Assembly: GCA_963082875.1 (NCBI GenBank)
Contig: OY720098.1
Coordinates: forward strand, 2,914,001 to 2,978,000
Source of the DNA: Corella eumyota
Lineage: Eukaryota; Chordata; Ascidiacea; Phlebobranchia; Corellidae
DNA: 64,000 nucleotides
Direction of reading: 5' to 3'
This document shows, piece by piece, positions 25,958 to 37,676 of the stretch (position 1 is the first letter of the stretch; each line of letters begins with the position of its first letter). The notes beneath the pieces were generated by a model that was not told where the DNA came from, did no database searches, and saw only the letters and a list, made by a program, of their open reading frames with translations. The translations under genes were made by a program, and so were the position numbers.

Positions 25958-27241
25958 TTAATTTGTTCTTACATTAATTAAAACCATAACCCCGCTGCAC
26001 AAAGTTACAAAGGCCCCAGCCCATGCAAAATAAAACGAAAAAGAAAAAGTTAAAATATTTGGAACCAAATATCGATTTAATTGATCTTCAGTATAAACTG
26101 CCGCCCCAGCGATTGTTAAAATTCCTAAAAATAAATTTGGGTCACGTTGTGTTTTTACATCGACTCGTGACTGATTCACATAATTAAATTAATTTATTTT
26201 TACAAGTTTTAGCATGTTATAAGATTTCCAGATTTAACAAACTTAAAAATTACATAAAAAGGATTAATTTACCTGAAGTATTATAAATTTAAGATAAATT
26301 TAGTTTTTAATTATGAAGTTTAAAATAATAAAACTAAATTCTTTATAAATTTTTTTGACAACATTTAAAGAGTCGTTGTTTTGGTAAAAAAAGGTGTCTT
26401 AGTAAGAATCAAGCTCAATACCTGGAAATATCAAGTTTAAAACGATATAAAATAAAAGTATAAAAGTTTTAACCTGCTATTATACTAATTATTCCGCCAG
26501 GCGTTTGGTATTTCGGTTTTTCTTTATAAGACCCGAAGATAGACAGGAAAGCTCCAATTGTTGATGTTATTGTGGCAGTTAACATCAACGCTTCTAATAC
26601 TGCTAACTTAAACTCTTTTGGCGCTTAAAATTTAAGTTTAACAAGTTAAGATGTTTTTTGTTTTTAATTTAATGCATTTTATGTAAGAAAAGTAATTTAA
26701 ATTTCAGTTGGTCTTTGCTTGTTAACCTTAAGTTGATTTTATAAGTACATCACGTTATGTGGTTTACGGTGGTTGGTTAGATCACTTGGTTTCATTCTAT
26801 AAGGTACTTGGTACGATTCCCACTGCTGCTATGCAGTTTATATCTCATTATAGTGTCTTTAAAGCGTTATAAGGGGTATAGACTTTTGCTGAGTCAAAAA
26901 TTAAAAACACATTATTTATCAAGCAAATTCTATAACATCCCAAACAGCTTAAGTTAACTCAAAAATGGCTCGGGTATAACCGATAGGTGTCGGAAAGTCG
27001 CTTTCACACGCAAGGATAATAAATAAAAAAATAATTAGGTGATTAATTGATTAGTTACTAATATATAAAGTAATAAGTGGTACTTACATTCTGCTTTATA
27101 ACAAGACGCTCCCACGCAATTCTGGAAAATTCCAAAGTAAACATTAGCTGTATTTGTCCACCATGGTCCAAACGTTGCAACCACAATTAATACCACCCCC
27201 AAAACAGTTATAGCAGTAACAGTGCCTTTAAAACACTTCAT
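25958..27241 (-). CDS. PMP22/EMP/claudin-superfamily tetraspan protein
   Basis: Three exons (27088-27241, 26474-26623, 25958-26124), phase 1 at both introns, 156 aa. Seen: four hydrophobic segments (TAITVLGVVLIVVATFG; LEALMLTATITSTIGAFLSI; GGIISIIAGILTIAGAAVY; WAGAFVTLCSGVMVLI), a short basic N terminus and, in the first extracellular loop, a WW pair followed by GIFQNC....C, the family signature (G-L-W/F-x-x-C with a second cysteine). Length and topology fit PMP22, EMP and lens MP20 (~160-175 aa) better than long-tailed claudins. The coding end at the stop 25958 keeps the frame, but GTAAGA just before it is a possible donor, so a short alternative tail exists. Intron 1 contains an old SINE copy. 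Confidence 0.82.
26765..27025 (+). repeat. SINE family 1 copy, old and diverged
   Basis: In intron 1 of the tetraspan gene, opposite to its transcription. The order of blocks is kept (box-B-like gtacgattcccactgct, gcgttataaggggtata, cccaaacagct, caaggataat), but many positions differ, so it is the oldest-looking copy in the window. Confidence 0.7.
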
Positions 27242-28360
27242 TGGTGCAATTTTATTAAAATCTAATAGATTTTAAATCCACATTTTTAGGCTGACTTTTT
27301 CTGGTATTTTATTTAAGTAATTTAAAATCAGTGAAGCAAAAAATTAAGTCTTTGCTTATAAAAAACATTAGTACTTTTAGACTTTAAAATAGCAATTCAA
27401 ATAAGTATAATAAACGAATGTAAATGTTAACTTGGACATTTCTTGCTGGTAATTATTACTTTAAACATAATGTAGATAAACTGCATTTCAATTCTGATTT
27501 TAGCACAAAACAACTTAGCCGTTGCCGCGGGCCTGTTAAAAATCTACCTCCTTGACCTACTTCATTTAAAAAAAAATTAAATTTAAGGTGTTTTTACATG
27601 CCAGTGTTTTTAAAAATTTTATATTACAAATTTTCGAACATTTTTTTGCACGAAAAATGAGTTCTTTAAATGAATTGTTTTTAAATTTTTAATATTTTTT
27701 GTAATTATAATAAAATTATATAATTAAATTTTTATATAAATATATTTTACTTTATTTGTAAAGTTGCTTATATGTTGTTATATAGAATAAATCAAAAAAT
27801 ATTTTTTTTATTTTTAACTTTTTCTCGCTACGACTGTTAAAATTTCTAACCGCGTGTTGGCGTTACAGATTTTGTATAGAGGATAAATTCACGTAGATTG
27901 CTTCGTAAATAATCTGTAAAGATTAGTACACAAATCAAATTATTATTTTTTTATTCAGTTTAGTTTATAAATTTTAATATTCTATTTTTTAATGTTTTTG
28001 TTTTAATTTTTTTTTTAAAGTTGGGATTTGTTATTTTTATTTTCTGTTTTATGACTCACCATCACAGACAATGACGTCACGCTCTCGTTACCGATTAAAA
28101 CACATGACCAAAAACTTAGTGACTTTTGTTATAAATATTGTTGTTAATTTTAAAGGTTTGTAACTTGTATAGACTGTAATCAGGCAATTTTGATAATAAT
28201 AAACGGTTTACTGAACATAATAGGCTAAAATTTTGAAGTTCTAACTATCTGACTATCAAAAAACCGTTTAGGTTTGACTTCAAAATTAAAAATTTAATAT
28301 TTTTGTTGCAGAATTGAATAGCACTTGATATTTTAAGAATAAAAACTTTAAGAAACAAAA
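27242..28360. other. Divergent intergenic region between tetraspan gene and ALIX
   Basis: The two genes are transcribed away from this 1.1-kb region, so it should hold both promoters. Seen: an AP-1-type TGACTCA at 28052-28058, a full CRE TGACGTCA at 28072-28079, about 0.28 kb upstream of the ALIX start, and an acceptor-like ttgttgcag ending at 28311 in the ALIX leader. Confidence 0.55.
28052..28079 (+). promoter_or_regulatory. AP-1 and CRE sites upstream of ALIX
   Basis: TGACTCA (28052-28058) and TGACGTCA (28072-28079) lie 20 bp apart, about two helical turns, and 282-309 bp upstream of the ALIX start codon. Use by CREB/ATF or AP-1 is inferred from consensus only. Confidence 0.5.
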
Positions 28361-31300
28361 ATGGCGTACGAAGTAGAAATAGGACGTTTCTTTACAGTTC
28401 CATTAAAGAAAACGAGTGATGTGGATTTAGTTAAACCCATGGAAACTTTTATTAAAAACACTTTTGACAAGGTACAAAAAAAGGTTAAAACATATTAAAA
28501 ATGTATTTAGGCTTATGATTTAAAAGATTAACAGTTTTAACTATTTAAATTATTGTGTTTTTACATACATTTTGACGTAGTAAAGGTATAAATAAAAACT
28601 TAATCATATGATGTTCAATTATTATTTTTACTTTGTTTTTTTTAATGGTTAAATACTGATTTGCATTAAAAAAGGTAGTTTGGCTAATTTTTTGTTATTT
28701 TTAAAAGACTGATGATGATCTAATGAAGCATATTCGTGAGTTTAATGCAATGAGAAAAAATGCGACAAAACCTTTAGATAAATCTGCATCATCACTTAAC
28801 ATTCTGTTTAGGTAATTTTTTTTGCTAACCTAAGTTTTAAAAAAATTTTATTTTCTAAATAATTTTTTTCTTCATATTTTTTAATAAAAATGTCGGATTT
28901 TTGAGACTGGGTCAAGGCAACTGATGTAACCCTGAGTTTGGGCTGTAAGGTTGGCCTTTTTATATCAAGGGTAAAAATCTACAAAATAGAATTTCTACTA
29001 TAAAAATTTATTTGTGTTTTTTAGTTACTATGACCAACTTGTAGCTGCCTCCAAAAAGGTTCCATTCCGGGAAGCAAGTGGAGTTCATATTTCTTTTAGC
29101 TGGAAGGACTCGCTGCAGAAAGCCAAGTTTTTGAGCAGCACACCAAAGCTTAGTAAGATATTGATTGACTTTTTAATTTATTTAAGTTCTAACTTTCTAT
29201 TGATTTAAAAATTCAAATTAATAAGAAAAGTCTAATTTTATAGCGTGTTGTCACAATATCAAATTAGTTATACTTTCAACTAAATGTTATTGATAATCTA
29301 CTATACATAATTAATTTTACAATAATTTAAAATATCATCAATAGTATTTAGATATACTAGCAATCTAAAGCAGATTTGCAATAATTAAAACATAGTTTTA
29401 TTTTTCACTTTGTAATTTCAGTTTTTTTACTTAATTTTTAGGTATAGTTGATGGTGAGTTTGAGAGGTTGTGTATATTATACAATATTGCTGCTCTGATG
29501 TCCCAAGTAGGCAGTGAAGCTAACTTACAAACTGATGACGGACTTAAACTTGCTGCAAAGTATTTTCAGGTATTTCTTTATGTTTATGGTAACTATTCTG
29601 TTGAAATTTCAATCTGTTGTTGATGGTTATAATACTGCTGTATGGTATTTGCACTTGATAAAGTTGAACAATAATATCCTGGGATAGGGGAATTGATACT
29701 GGGGGTTTTTGGTGTATATATATATATTTAGAAATGTAAAATAAAAATATAATTTTGTAATTGTCCTAATTGATTAAATTTAATCATATAGGCTATATAT
29801 ATATATACAGAAAATTAAATTTTAAACTTTAGGAAACTCAAATTGGGTTGAAATTTTTATTATGTTATGTTTGGATAGAAATAAAATAGGATATAAAAAT
29901 GTTATATTTAAATTACAGTTTTTTTGTGCCCATTGAATATGGAATTTTGTAACTTATTTTTACTTTTTCGTTAAGTCATTGTGTTATTTTAGTTCTAAAA
30001 TTCAAAAACATTGGTTTTTGTATTCAATGTTTTATTTCATTTTAAAAAAATGTAAAAATCATGATTTTAAATTGAATGTATATAAGTATATTTTTATTTA
30101 TTTTTCGTATTTTGATAGGAATCTGCTGGCATATTCACGTACATTAAAGATAGAATTGTATCGGTCGCTGGCTCACAAACCTTAACAACTGACTTAGCAC
30201 CTGAAGTATTAAATGCATTCAGGAACAGCATGGTTGCCCAAGCACAGGAATGCTTTTATGATAAAGCGAGCACTGATCCAGGCCGTAAGCTTAAATTAAC
30301 ATATTTTAATTCAAATATTAGAGTGTATGAGTGTATATTATAAAATCCTTTTAAGAACTTGGTCTAAAACTTTGTTTAGTTAAATTTTTTGGCATAAAAA
30401 CTTGTTGTAATAAGAAATAATTTCGTAGTTTTGTTAAACTAATACTCAAAATACTGTGGAAAAGACCTTTTTCTTTAATTTAAGTCCAATTTATTTTTTA
30501 ATTCATAAATTTCTGAATAAAGTAACATAGTAAATTATTAATGATCAAATACAGTATCATAATTACAAATCCAATATTACTTAAACTTTTATTATTTTTA
30601 AACAGTTCTTTTTTTGGATATATTTATTTTTTGGGATTTGAGCTTAGCATAAAGACTAGTTTTTTGTTAATGGTTAACTGATTCTTTAATCCATATTGTA
30701 CTTGATTGTATAGCTTACAAAATTATTATGTTTTTTCCTAGAAATTGGCTTTGAAAAAAGTATTCATTTTTTAAATTATAAGATTTTTATTTTGTATTCC
30801 TAATTTAATTTGTGTAATATAGAAGGTGTCAATTTAAAATAATATTGATTTTGGATTTGTCTGGGTATATTTGTCTAAAATTGTTTGTTTAATTAACAAA
30901 TATCATTGTATAACACTTTTTTAACCTTGTCTCAATTATTTTGTATTTGCATGCACGCCTTATTTTTTAACTTAAAGGTTAATTTATTAATTTTTTTCTA
31001 GTGAACAAAAAACCTGAAATACTGGCAAAGATTGCAATGCAGGCTTCCTATTTATATTCTGAAGCAGCAAAGGCTTTTGCTGAAAGTGACAGCAGTTATT
31101 CTATTATTCCTATCCTGGCTCTTATGAACGCTAAAAGAGAATTGTTTGAGGTAAGATAAATGTTATACGCAAATTAAAAATTATTTTATTTACTTTGGGT
31201 TTTGGTAAGGCTTTTTTTTTAAAGTAAAAAAAATGCTTTAACATTTTTATTATATATATATAGTTATTTTATAGACCTTTTTTGTAAGTCTTAAATTAAA

Positions 31301-34300
31301 AATGTTTTGCCGACTCATATTTTAATATTATATGTAACTAACCAAATTAGAAAATTGTTATATATCGCTGAAACTGGTTAAAAAATTAATTAATTAAAAT
31401 TTTAATTGTTTGCAGATAAGAGCTCAACACCACCAAGCAAGAGCTGCAAATGCTGGGAAACAATTTGGAGAAGCTATTGCAAGATATAAGGTAAAACAAC
31501 AAGTTAAAAAAACATGGATTTATTGCATTAAAACTTATAAAATCAGTTATATACTTTTTCAAATTTTAATAAAAATTGTAAAAATCCTTTTTTTATTTTG
31601 AAAAAAAATTTGCTTTAACTTTTATCGGCTCTAATTTTTAAATGTTTAATGTTTAGCTAATTGATCCAAATTTAAAAGCTTTGATTAAATCGTCTATGGA
31701 GTATTTACCAACCTTTAACGGAAAACAACTGTATGCTGTGATTACTGCTGAAAAGGAGGTAGGCAATATATATGTATTTTTTTGTATATATCTTTATCCT
31801 CGATGTGGGAAAGTCGAATGCACGACTTAAACATAGAGTAGTTACTCTGACCCAGTCTCGAGTTACCTGTGGCAGTTTGGGATATTATAGATTATAATTG
31901 CCCGATAATTATTTTGCTGGTTAAGTGCTGGCTCAGCAGTAGTTGACACCAGTAATAGCGCCTTACTCAAGGGCACTACAGCATGAGAGCAGTGGGGATT
32001 GAACCCATGATTTTATGTGTGGTGTAGCAAGTGTTCTAACCACTACACCACGCTGCCGGTTATATATATATATAATGTAAATGTTGGTATTTATACACCT
32101 AATTAACCTATTACTATATCCTCACCACATATAATAATGACACTATGTAGTTATTTAAAACTATTAAGCCTACATAATAAACAGTTTAAAATACTTATAC
32201 ACTAGTTTCTTTATGTTTAATTAAGTAATGTATAATTTGTTAATAAAATTGTTTTTATAAAACCTACGCAATGCAAATTAATACAAACATATTTATTTTT
32301 GCTTTAATAAAACTTGTATATTTACATAAGATATGATATATTATAGGATATATTTGTTCAAATTTTTTGTTCTATAATTATAAGTATACAATATTAAATA
32401 AAAACCTATTATAAAAGCTATTTACACATTTTAAGAGTTAAATAAATATTTCTTATTAAATTAAATTTAAAATAATTAAATTTTTTTTAATTTTAAATTT
32501 TGACAATAAAATTAAAATTTAAACTTAACTTTTAATAGGTTTTAGGTGCCTATAGTAAATAATAAACTTTATTTTTAAAATAGATTCAAAAAATATCTTT
32601 ATTTACATTCAAGAAGACACAAAAATCAATTCATTAATTTTTTGTTTAAATATTTTCAGGAAGTAATAAAGGATAACAACTTTATTTATAACGATGTTGT
32701 TCCCAAAGCCTCGGCTTTAACTCCTATCAACAAAGCTCAGATTGCAAAAGCGAAAACTTTTAGTCCAGACGAACAGTTGGGATCAAAATTTAACGGTACG
32801 TTGGTTTTTAGTTTCACTTTCAATTCGATATATAACCAAACAATGTATTATAAATAGTTTCAATATATTCAAATGATGAATAAAATGTTTATTTTGTTAT
32901 ATGTAATTTTATTTTTTCGAAAAAGCAACAATTATGATTTTTATTTTAAGTTGTGTATTTTTTTAGTGTACAGTAAAATTAAAATGAAATTTAAAATAAT
33001 TTATTTTAAGATTTGTATTTTACTATAAGCTTTATTTTAAGTTTAACCTTTATAAATTTTTTTTTTTTTTTTTATATTTTTATTTCTAGATTTGTTTTCA
33101 AGCTTGGTCCCTCTTACTGTCCACAATGCACTAGAATCTTATGAGGCAAGAAGAAAGGAAATTGTGGATAGACAGATTGAACGAATTAGGGAACAAAACA
33201 CTTTAATTAATGGGTTTGTTGTGAATTGAGTAAATTTATTTTTAAACCTGGTGCTTATTTGTCTGAAAAAAATTTGCTCTAATGTTATTTTAAATGGTAG
33301 ACAATGACTTGCTACTGAAAACAGTTTAATTGTTGTGATTTAGAGTCAAATTGCAACTAATATTTGTTAATAATACTTTACCTGCACCACAAACAATAGT
33401 TTTGTTTATTTTGTAGTCCTGTGATTTGGAGATACATATATATCATACATTTAGCTTCAATATATACAGATTTCAAATAAACAATAAGATAAACAGTAAC
33501 AGTAGTCCGGTGGTGTGTTGAAGCGGTCATGGCATTGGACTACGATCCGAAAGGTTTCGGGTTCGAGCCACACCAACACCACACTATTCTCCCTCGAGCC
33601 TGGCGTTTACGGATAGCTCAGACACGACCCAAACCGCACACCCTAACCCAAATAAAATATCAAAAAACCTATCCCCTTGAGGGGATATGGAAAAAAAACA
33701 ATAGGATAAACAATACCAGTCAATAAATACAAAATGTAACTTTGATTTTTAGAAAAATATAAACTTTAAAGATAATCTTTTTTTTTCTTAGTGTTATGTC
33801 TTCTCTTAATCTCCCTGCTGCCCTCGAGGACATGTCAGGAAGCGACATTCCTGCCTCCATCTTGGAGAAATCAAAGACAGTTGTTTCCAAGGGAGGAGCT
33901 GCTCCGATTGATCAACTTCTTCAAGAGCTTCCGGACTCTCTGGAAAGGAATCAACAGATTCTAACAGAGGTAGGATTTTATCTTCAATATTTTTTTTCTT
34001 GTTTTTTTTTTTTTAATTTGTTTACAGATTTTTTAAATAAATTTATTGTTTTTAATTATTCCAATTTTATAAGGTTTAACTTAATTTTATTTTTTAGTGT
34101 ATAAGGATCTTGAATGAGGAACAATCTTCCGATGCTGAGTTAAGAGAAAAGTTTGGAGATAAATGGAAGAGAAAACCATCCTCTGAGCTCACTGCTCCTC
34201 TTAGACAAGGTAAGTTTTAAGTTTGAGTAAGTTTTAAAAGGTGAGTTTTATCCTATATGTTATTAATTTAATTGGAACATTAAATTAATAATTTACAAAT

Positions 34301-37300
34301 TTTTAAAATCATTTTTACACAGAGGCAAGTAAATATCAGACAATTATCGAAAACGCCCAAAAAGCAGATGGAATTATCCGAGGGAAATACATGGAAAATA
34401 AAGAGGGAATTGACCTTCTATCCCTTCCGGAACCTCAATTGAAAAAAGCAGTTCCATCAGCCAGCCCTATGGCTGCTTTAAAAGATCATGCAGTAAGTTA
34501 AACAAATAAAATAAATTTAAAATCGATTTTTTTTTGAAGTTTATTTTTTTAACATTGTTTTTAATAATATTGTATTTAAGCGTAGTTTAATTTTCTACTA
34601 TAGTATCCTTGATGTGGAAAGAACGACCTTACAATCTGAACATAGAGTAACATTAGTTACCTCGACCCAGTCTCGAGTTGGCTTTGGCAGTTTGTGATAT
34701 TGTTGATTATATTTGCTTAATAATAAAGCTGCCAATTAAGTATTTACACAGCAGAAGTTCATGTTGTTTATAGCTTTTTAGTACAACATGAGATCACTGG
34801 GGATCTAACTCAGGACCTAATGTAGTAAAGACAAGTGTTTTGATCACTACACCATGCTGCCGGTTTTGATGTTACAAATTTATGTCTTAAAATAATTTGT
34901 TAAAATTTGTAAAAAATTGTAATTTTTCAGGTTGTAAAGGAGTTGAAAGGTTTATGTGAGCGAGTTGAAACACTGAAGGCAGAAAGAGAGGTAATGGAAA
35001 ACGAATTTAAAACAACAACTTGTGATATGACCAACAAGTTTGTTCAGGTATTTTTACAAACAATTTTCAAACCTTTTTGAGTTAAAATTGTAAATTTAGA
35101 AAAAATATGGTAAAAAGTCTTAAAATTTGTGCTGAAGTTAGTATATTAGTCTTCATATGATCATGTGGTCCCAATGGCAGGCTTTTAGGGCTGTTATTAA
35201 CTCATAAAAATACTAAACAAAAAGTAAGTAATAAAAAAAAACACAAAAACATTTTACAACTAACTTGAATGATGCATAAAAAAAGTATTTAATACAAGAT
35301 AAAGATTATATAACTAATTAATAAAATAAGAGTTGTAACCTGATAGTGATAGTTTCAGTACTTTACAACGAGTTGTTCAGAGTTTTTAGCATAAACTATT
35401 CTAATTTTTCAGGTACTTGCAGAGGAAGGAGTTTTAAATGAAGAAGATATATCACCGGGTGAGCTGGATAGGATCTACCAACCACTTATACAACAAGCTA
35501 ACGGGGCTTCGGATAGACAAGAATCTTTACTTGCTAACATACAGGTGAGATATTAAAAAAAATGACTTGCAATTTATGGTCTTTAAAAGAACTCTTTACG
35601 TATGCAGTCCTCACTAAATTTCTTATTACCTTTACAGCTCTTATTTAAATATATAAAGACCCCAACTTTTAGTCACTATATTTCTAAAGTTAGGTTATTA
35701 TTATTTTGTATACCCGATAATTAAAACATATTTTTCTTGCTATTTTTACCGTTTTCTCGTTTTGATTTTACAATCTGAAATTTTTTGAAAAACCGTAACT
35801 ATAACTAATTCAAAAAAAAACACTGTACCCTATAATTTTGTTAATTCTTGTTATTTTCCAGAGAAAGCTACGAAAATAATGTTTAAACGACTAGTTAAAA
35901 ATTTTTTACCATTTGCATTAATTTGATATTTTTTATTATTTTTTTACAGAGATGTAGTGAGCAGTTTCTAGCTTTAAAGAAGCAAGGTAAAGGGGGAAAT
36001 TCGAGGGAGGATGTGTTGAAAAAAATGGCAGCAGCATTTGATCGGTATCAAGAACTATTAGCCCATTTACAGGTTTGTTATTTCATGTTAATTTTTATCT
36101 TTTTATGAGGTTGTCTGATTGTCAAAGTTAGTATATAACAATTGTTTTTTGTTTAATTTTTCTAGGAGGGGAATAAATTCTACAATGATTTGACCGAATT
36201 ACTTCTGAAGCTTCAGGGAAAATGCAGTGATTTGGTGTTCGCCAGAAAAACCGAGAAAGAAGAACTGTTAAAGTAGATTATATTTTTGTTTAGAAATTAT
36301 ATTTAATTTAAAAAATTATTCTTGAAATAATTATTTGAAAAAACTCTATAATTTATCATTTGCTAGTTTTAAAGCGTATATATTTTGATTTAAAACAATA
36401 TCATTTATTTTTTGATAAAAAATTTAAGGGATTCTTTAGTTTATCATTTGCCAAATGTAAAGTTTATTTGTTTTGCTGGGCAAGTTTAGTTATAGTGACT
36501 TAAATTTATTTGTAGAAATCAAACATAAAAACTGACAGTAAATTAAGTTAATATTTAACTAAGATCCAGTCCTAAGCTGCCCAGGGTTTGGTAAATGTAA
36601 CTAGCAAATTGAATCTGACAAGTGTAATTAAAGTTTAAATAAATTCATAAAAAAACAATAAATATGCAATACATTAGGTTACTTTTTATGTTTTATCAAT
36701 CTCAAGCTGTCTAGTTTTAAATAAATACTTACAGCTTACAGGGTTAGTTTGCCGAGGGTATAGGTTTTAAAGGTTTTTAGTCTTGAAGGCACTTATATTC
36801 TATAACGCAAAATAACTTCATTAATAATTATATTTATAAACTTCACAAACAGGGATCTTCAACAGAACATAGTCTCATCGCAGTCGAGCCCGGTACCCAC
36901 AAATGTGCCATCCTATCACTCACAACAACCCAAAGCAGAAGATGTTTACGCACAAGTTAAAAAACCACCAGCAAGGCCACCTCCTCCTGCATCATCAAAC
37001 CAAGCTGAACCGGTACAACAACAACCACAAGTTCCCAAACCTGCACCAAGGTGGCAATTTATGACTTAATCTATTTTTTAAGATTTATAGTTTGTAATGA
37101 ACATTTTTTTTATTTTAATTTTAAAATTTGCTTATTTTTAATTAATTTAATCCTTTTTTTTTTAAATTTGAAACAAAAAAAAAAGATTTTTAAGTAAATT
37201 TTTGTTTAGAAAATCTCCTGCCCCTGCTCCTCCAGTTTCAGCCCCAAGTGCACCAGGGGGCCCCCCTGTAACTGCCCAGCAACAATACCCCACACATCAG

Positions 37301-37676
37301 CAACCACCTTATGGGTAAGCATACTTGATCCCCAATACACAATTTATGGGGTTGTTGTTATTATAACCCCCAAATGTTAAATTTTTTTTAATTTTTCACC
37401 AGTTACCCTCAAGGAGCTCCGCCCCCTCAACAACAGCAAGGGGGTTTTCCTGCATACCCCGCTTATGGGCAACCACCTCCACAAGCCCCTTACCCCGGCC
37501 AACATTATGGTTACCCACAACCTGGAGGTTATGCCCCACAAGGTTATGGGGCTTACCCCAACCAACCACAATACCCAGGTTACCCCCAGCAACCCCAAAA
37601 TCCTGGTTACCCCCAACAGCCACAAGGGTATGGGCAATATCCTGGGCAGCCCCCCTATTACCCCCCTCAGCAGTAA
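28361..37676 (+). CDS. PDCD6IP: ALIX / programmed cell death 6-interacting protein
   Basis: ESCRT-associated adaptor that binds CHMP4 (Bro1 domain), YPXnL cargo (V domain) and TSG101/ALG-2 (proline-rich tail); acts in multivesicular bodies, abscission and membrane repair. Twenty exons: 28361-28471, 28708-28811, 29025-29152, 29442-29569, 30119-30284, 31002-31150, 31416-31490, 31657-31758, 32660-32795, 33090-33213, 33792-33969, 34098-34209, 34323-34492, 34931-35047, 35413-35544, 35950-36072, 36166-36272, 36853-37050, 37210-37314, 37403-37676; about 912 aa (human 868). Seen: Bro1 region from residue 1 (FKD-like SFSWKDSL), KKDNDFIYHD-like [13 protein letters not shown], the V-domain hallmark [31 protein letters not shown], and a long Pro/Gln/Tyr/Gly tail ending PYYPPQQ. 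A PSAP motif (37244-37255) is kept. Introns hold SINE copies at 28899, 31784, 33505 and 34602. Confidence 0.98.
28899..28985 (+). repeat. SINE family 1, 3' fragment
   Basis: In ALIX intron 2. Only the last third is kept: gagactgggtcaaggcaact, gtaaccctgagttt and a tcaagggtaaaaatct end. Confidence 0.75.
31784..32060 (-). repeat. SINE family 1, full-length copy
   Basis: In ALIX intron 8, opposite to transcription. It has the complete tail (atcctcgatgtgggaaagtc on the + strand), body and tRNA-like head ending cactacaccacgctgccggt. A short TA-run flanks it. It looks recent. Confidence 0.92.
33505..33696 (+). repeat. SINE family 2 (different tRNA head) with target-site duplication
   Basis: In ALIX intron 10. 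The head starts gtccggtggtgtgttgaagc with box A (TGTTGAAGCGG) and box B (GGTTCGAGCC, 33560-33569), followed by a short body and an A-run. It is flanked by imperfect direct repeats of about 24 bp: 33480-33503 and 33697-33720, both beginning aacaata and sharing gataaaca. No sequence is shared with SINE family 1 outside the Pol III boxes. Confidence 0.82.
34602..34864 (-). repeat. SINE family 1 copy, diverged
   Basis: In ALIX intron 13. All segments from the tail (gtatccttgatgtgg) to the head (actacaccatgctgccggt) are present, but with many changes and small gaps. Confidence 0.82.
37244..37255 (+). other. PSAP late-domain motif in the ALIX tail
   Basis: Codons cca agt gca cca encode PSAP within [11 protein letters not shown] in the proline-rich tail. 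In vertebrate ALIX a PSAP at the corresponding region binds TSG101, so this ESCRT-I contact is probably conserved. Confidence 0.75.

Noticed and set aside
33505-33577. Possible functional tRNA gene in ALIX intron 10
   Set aside because: The tRNA-like head is followed by a SINE body and flanked by target duplications.
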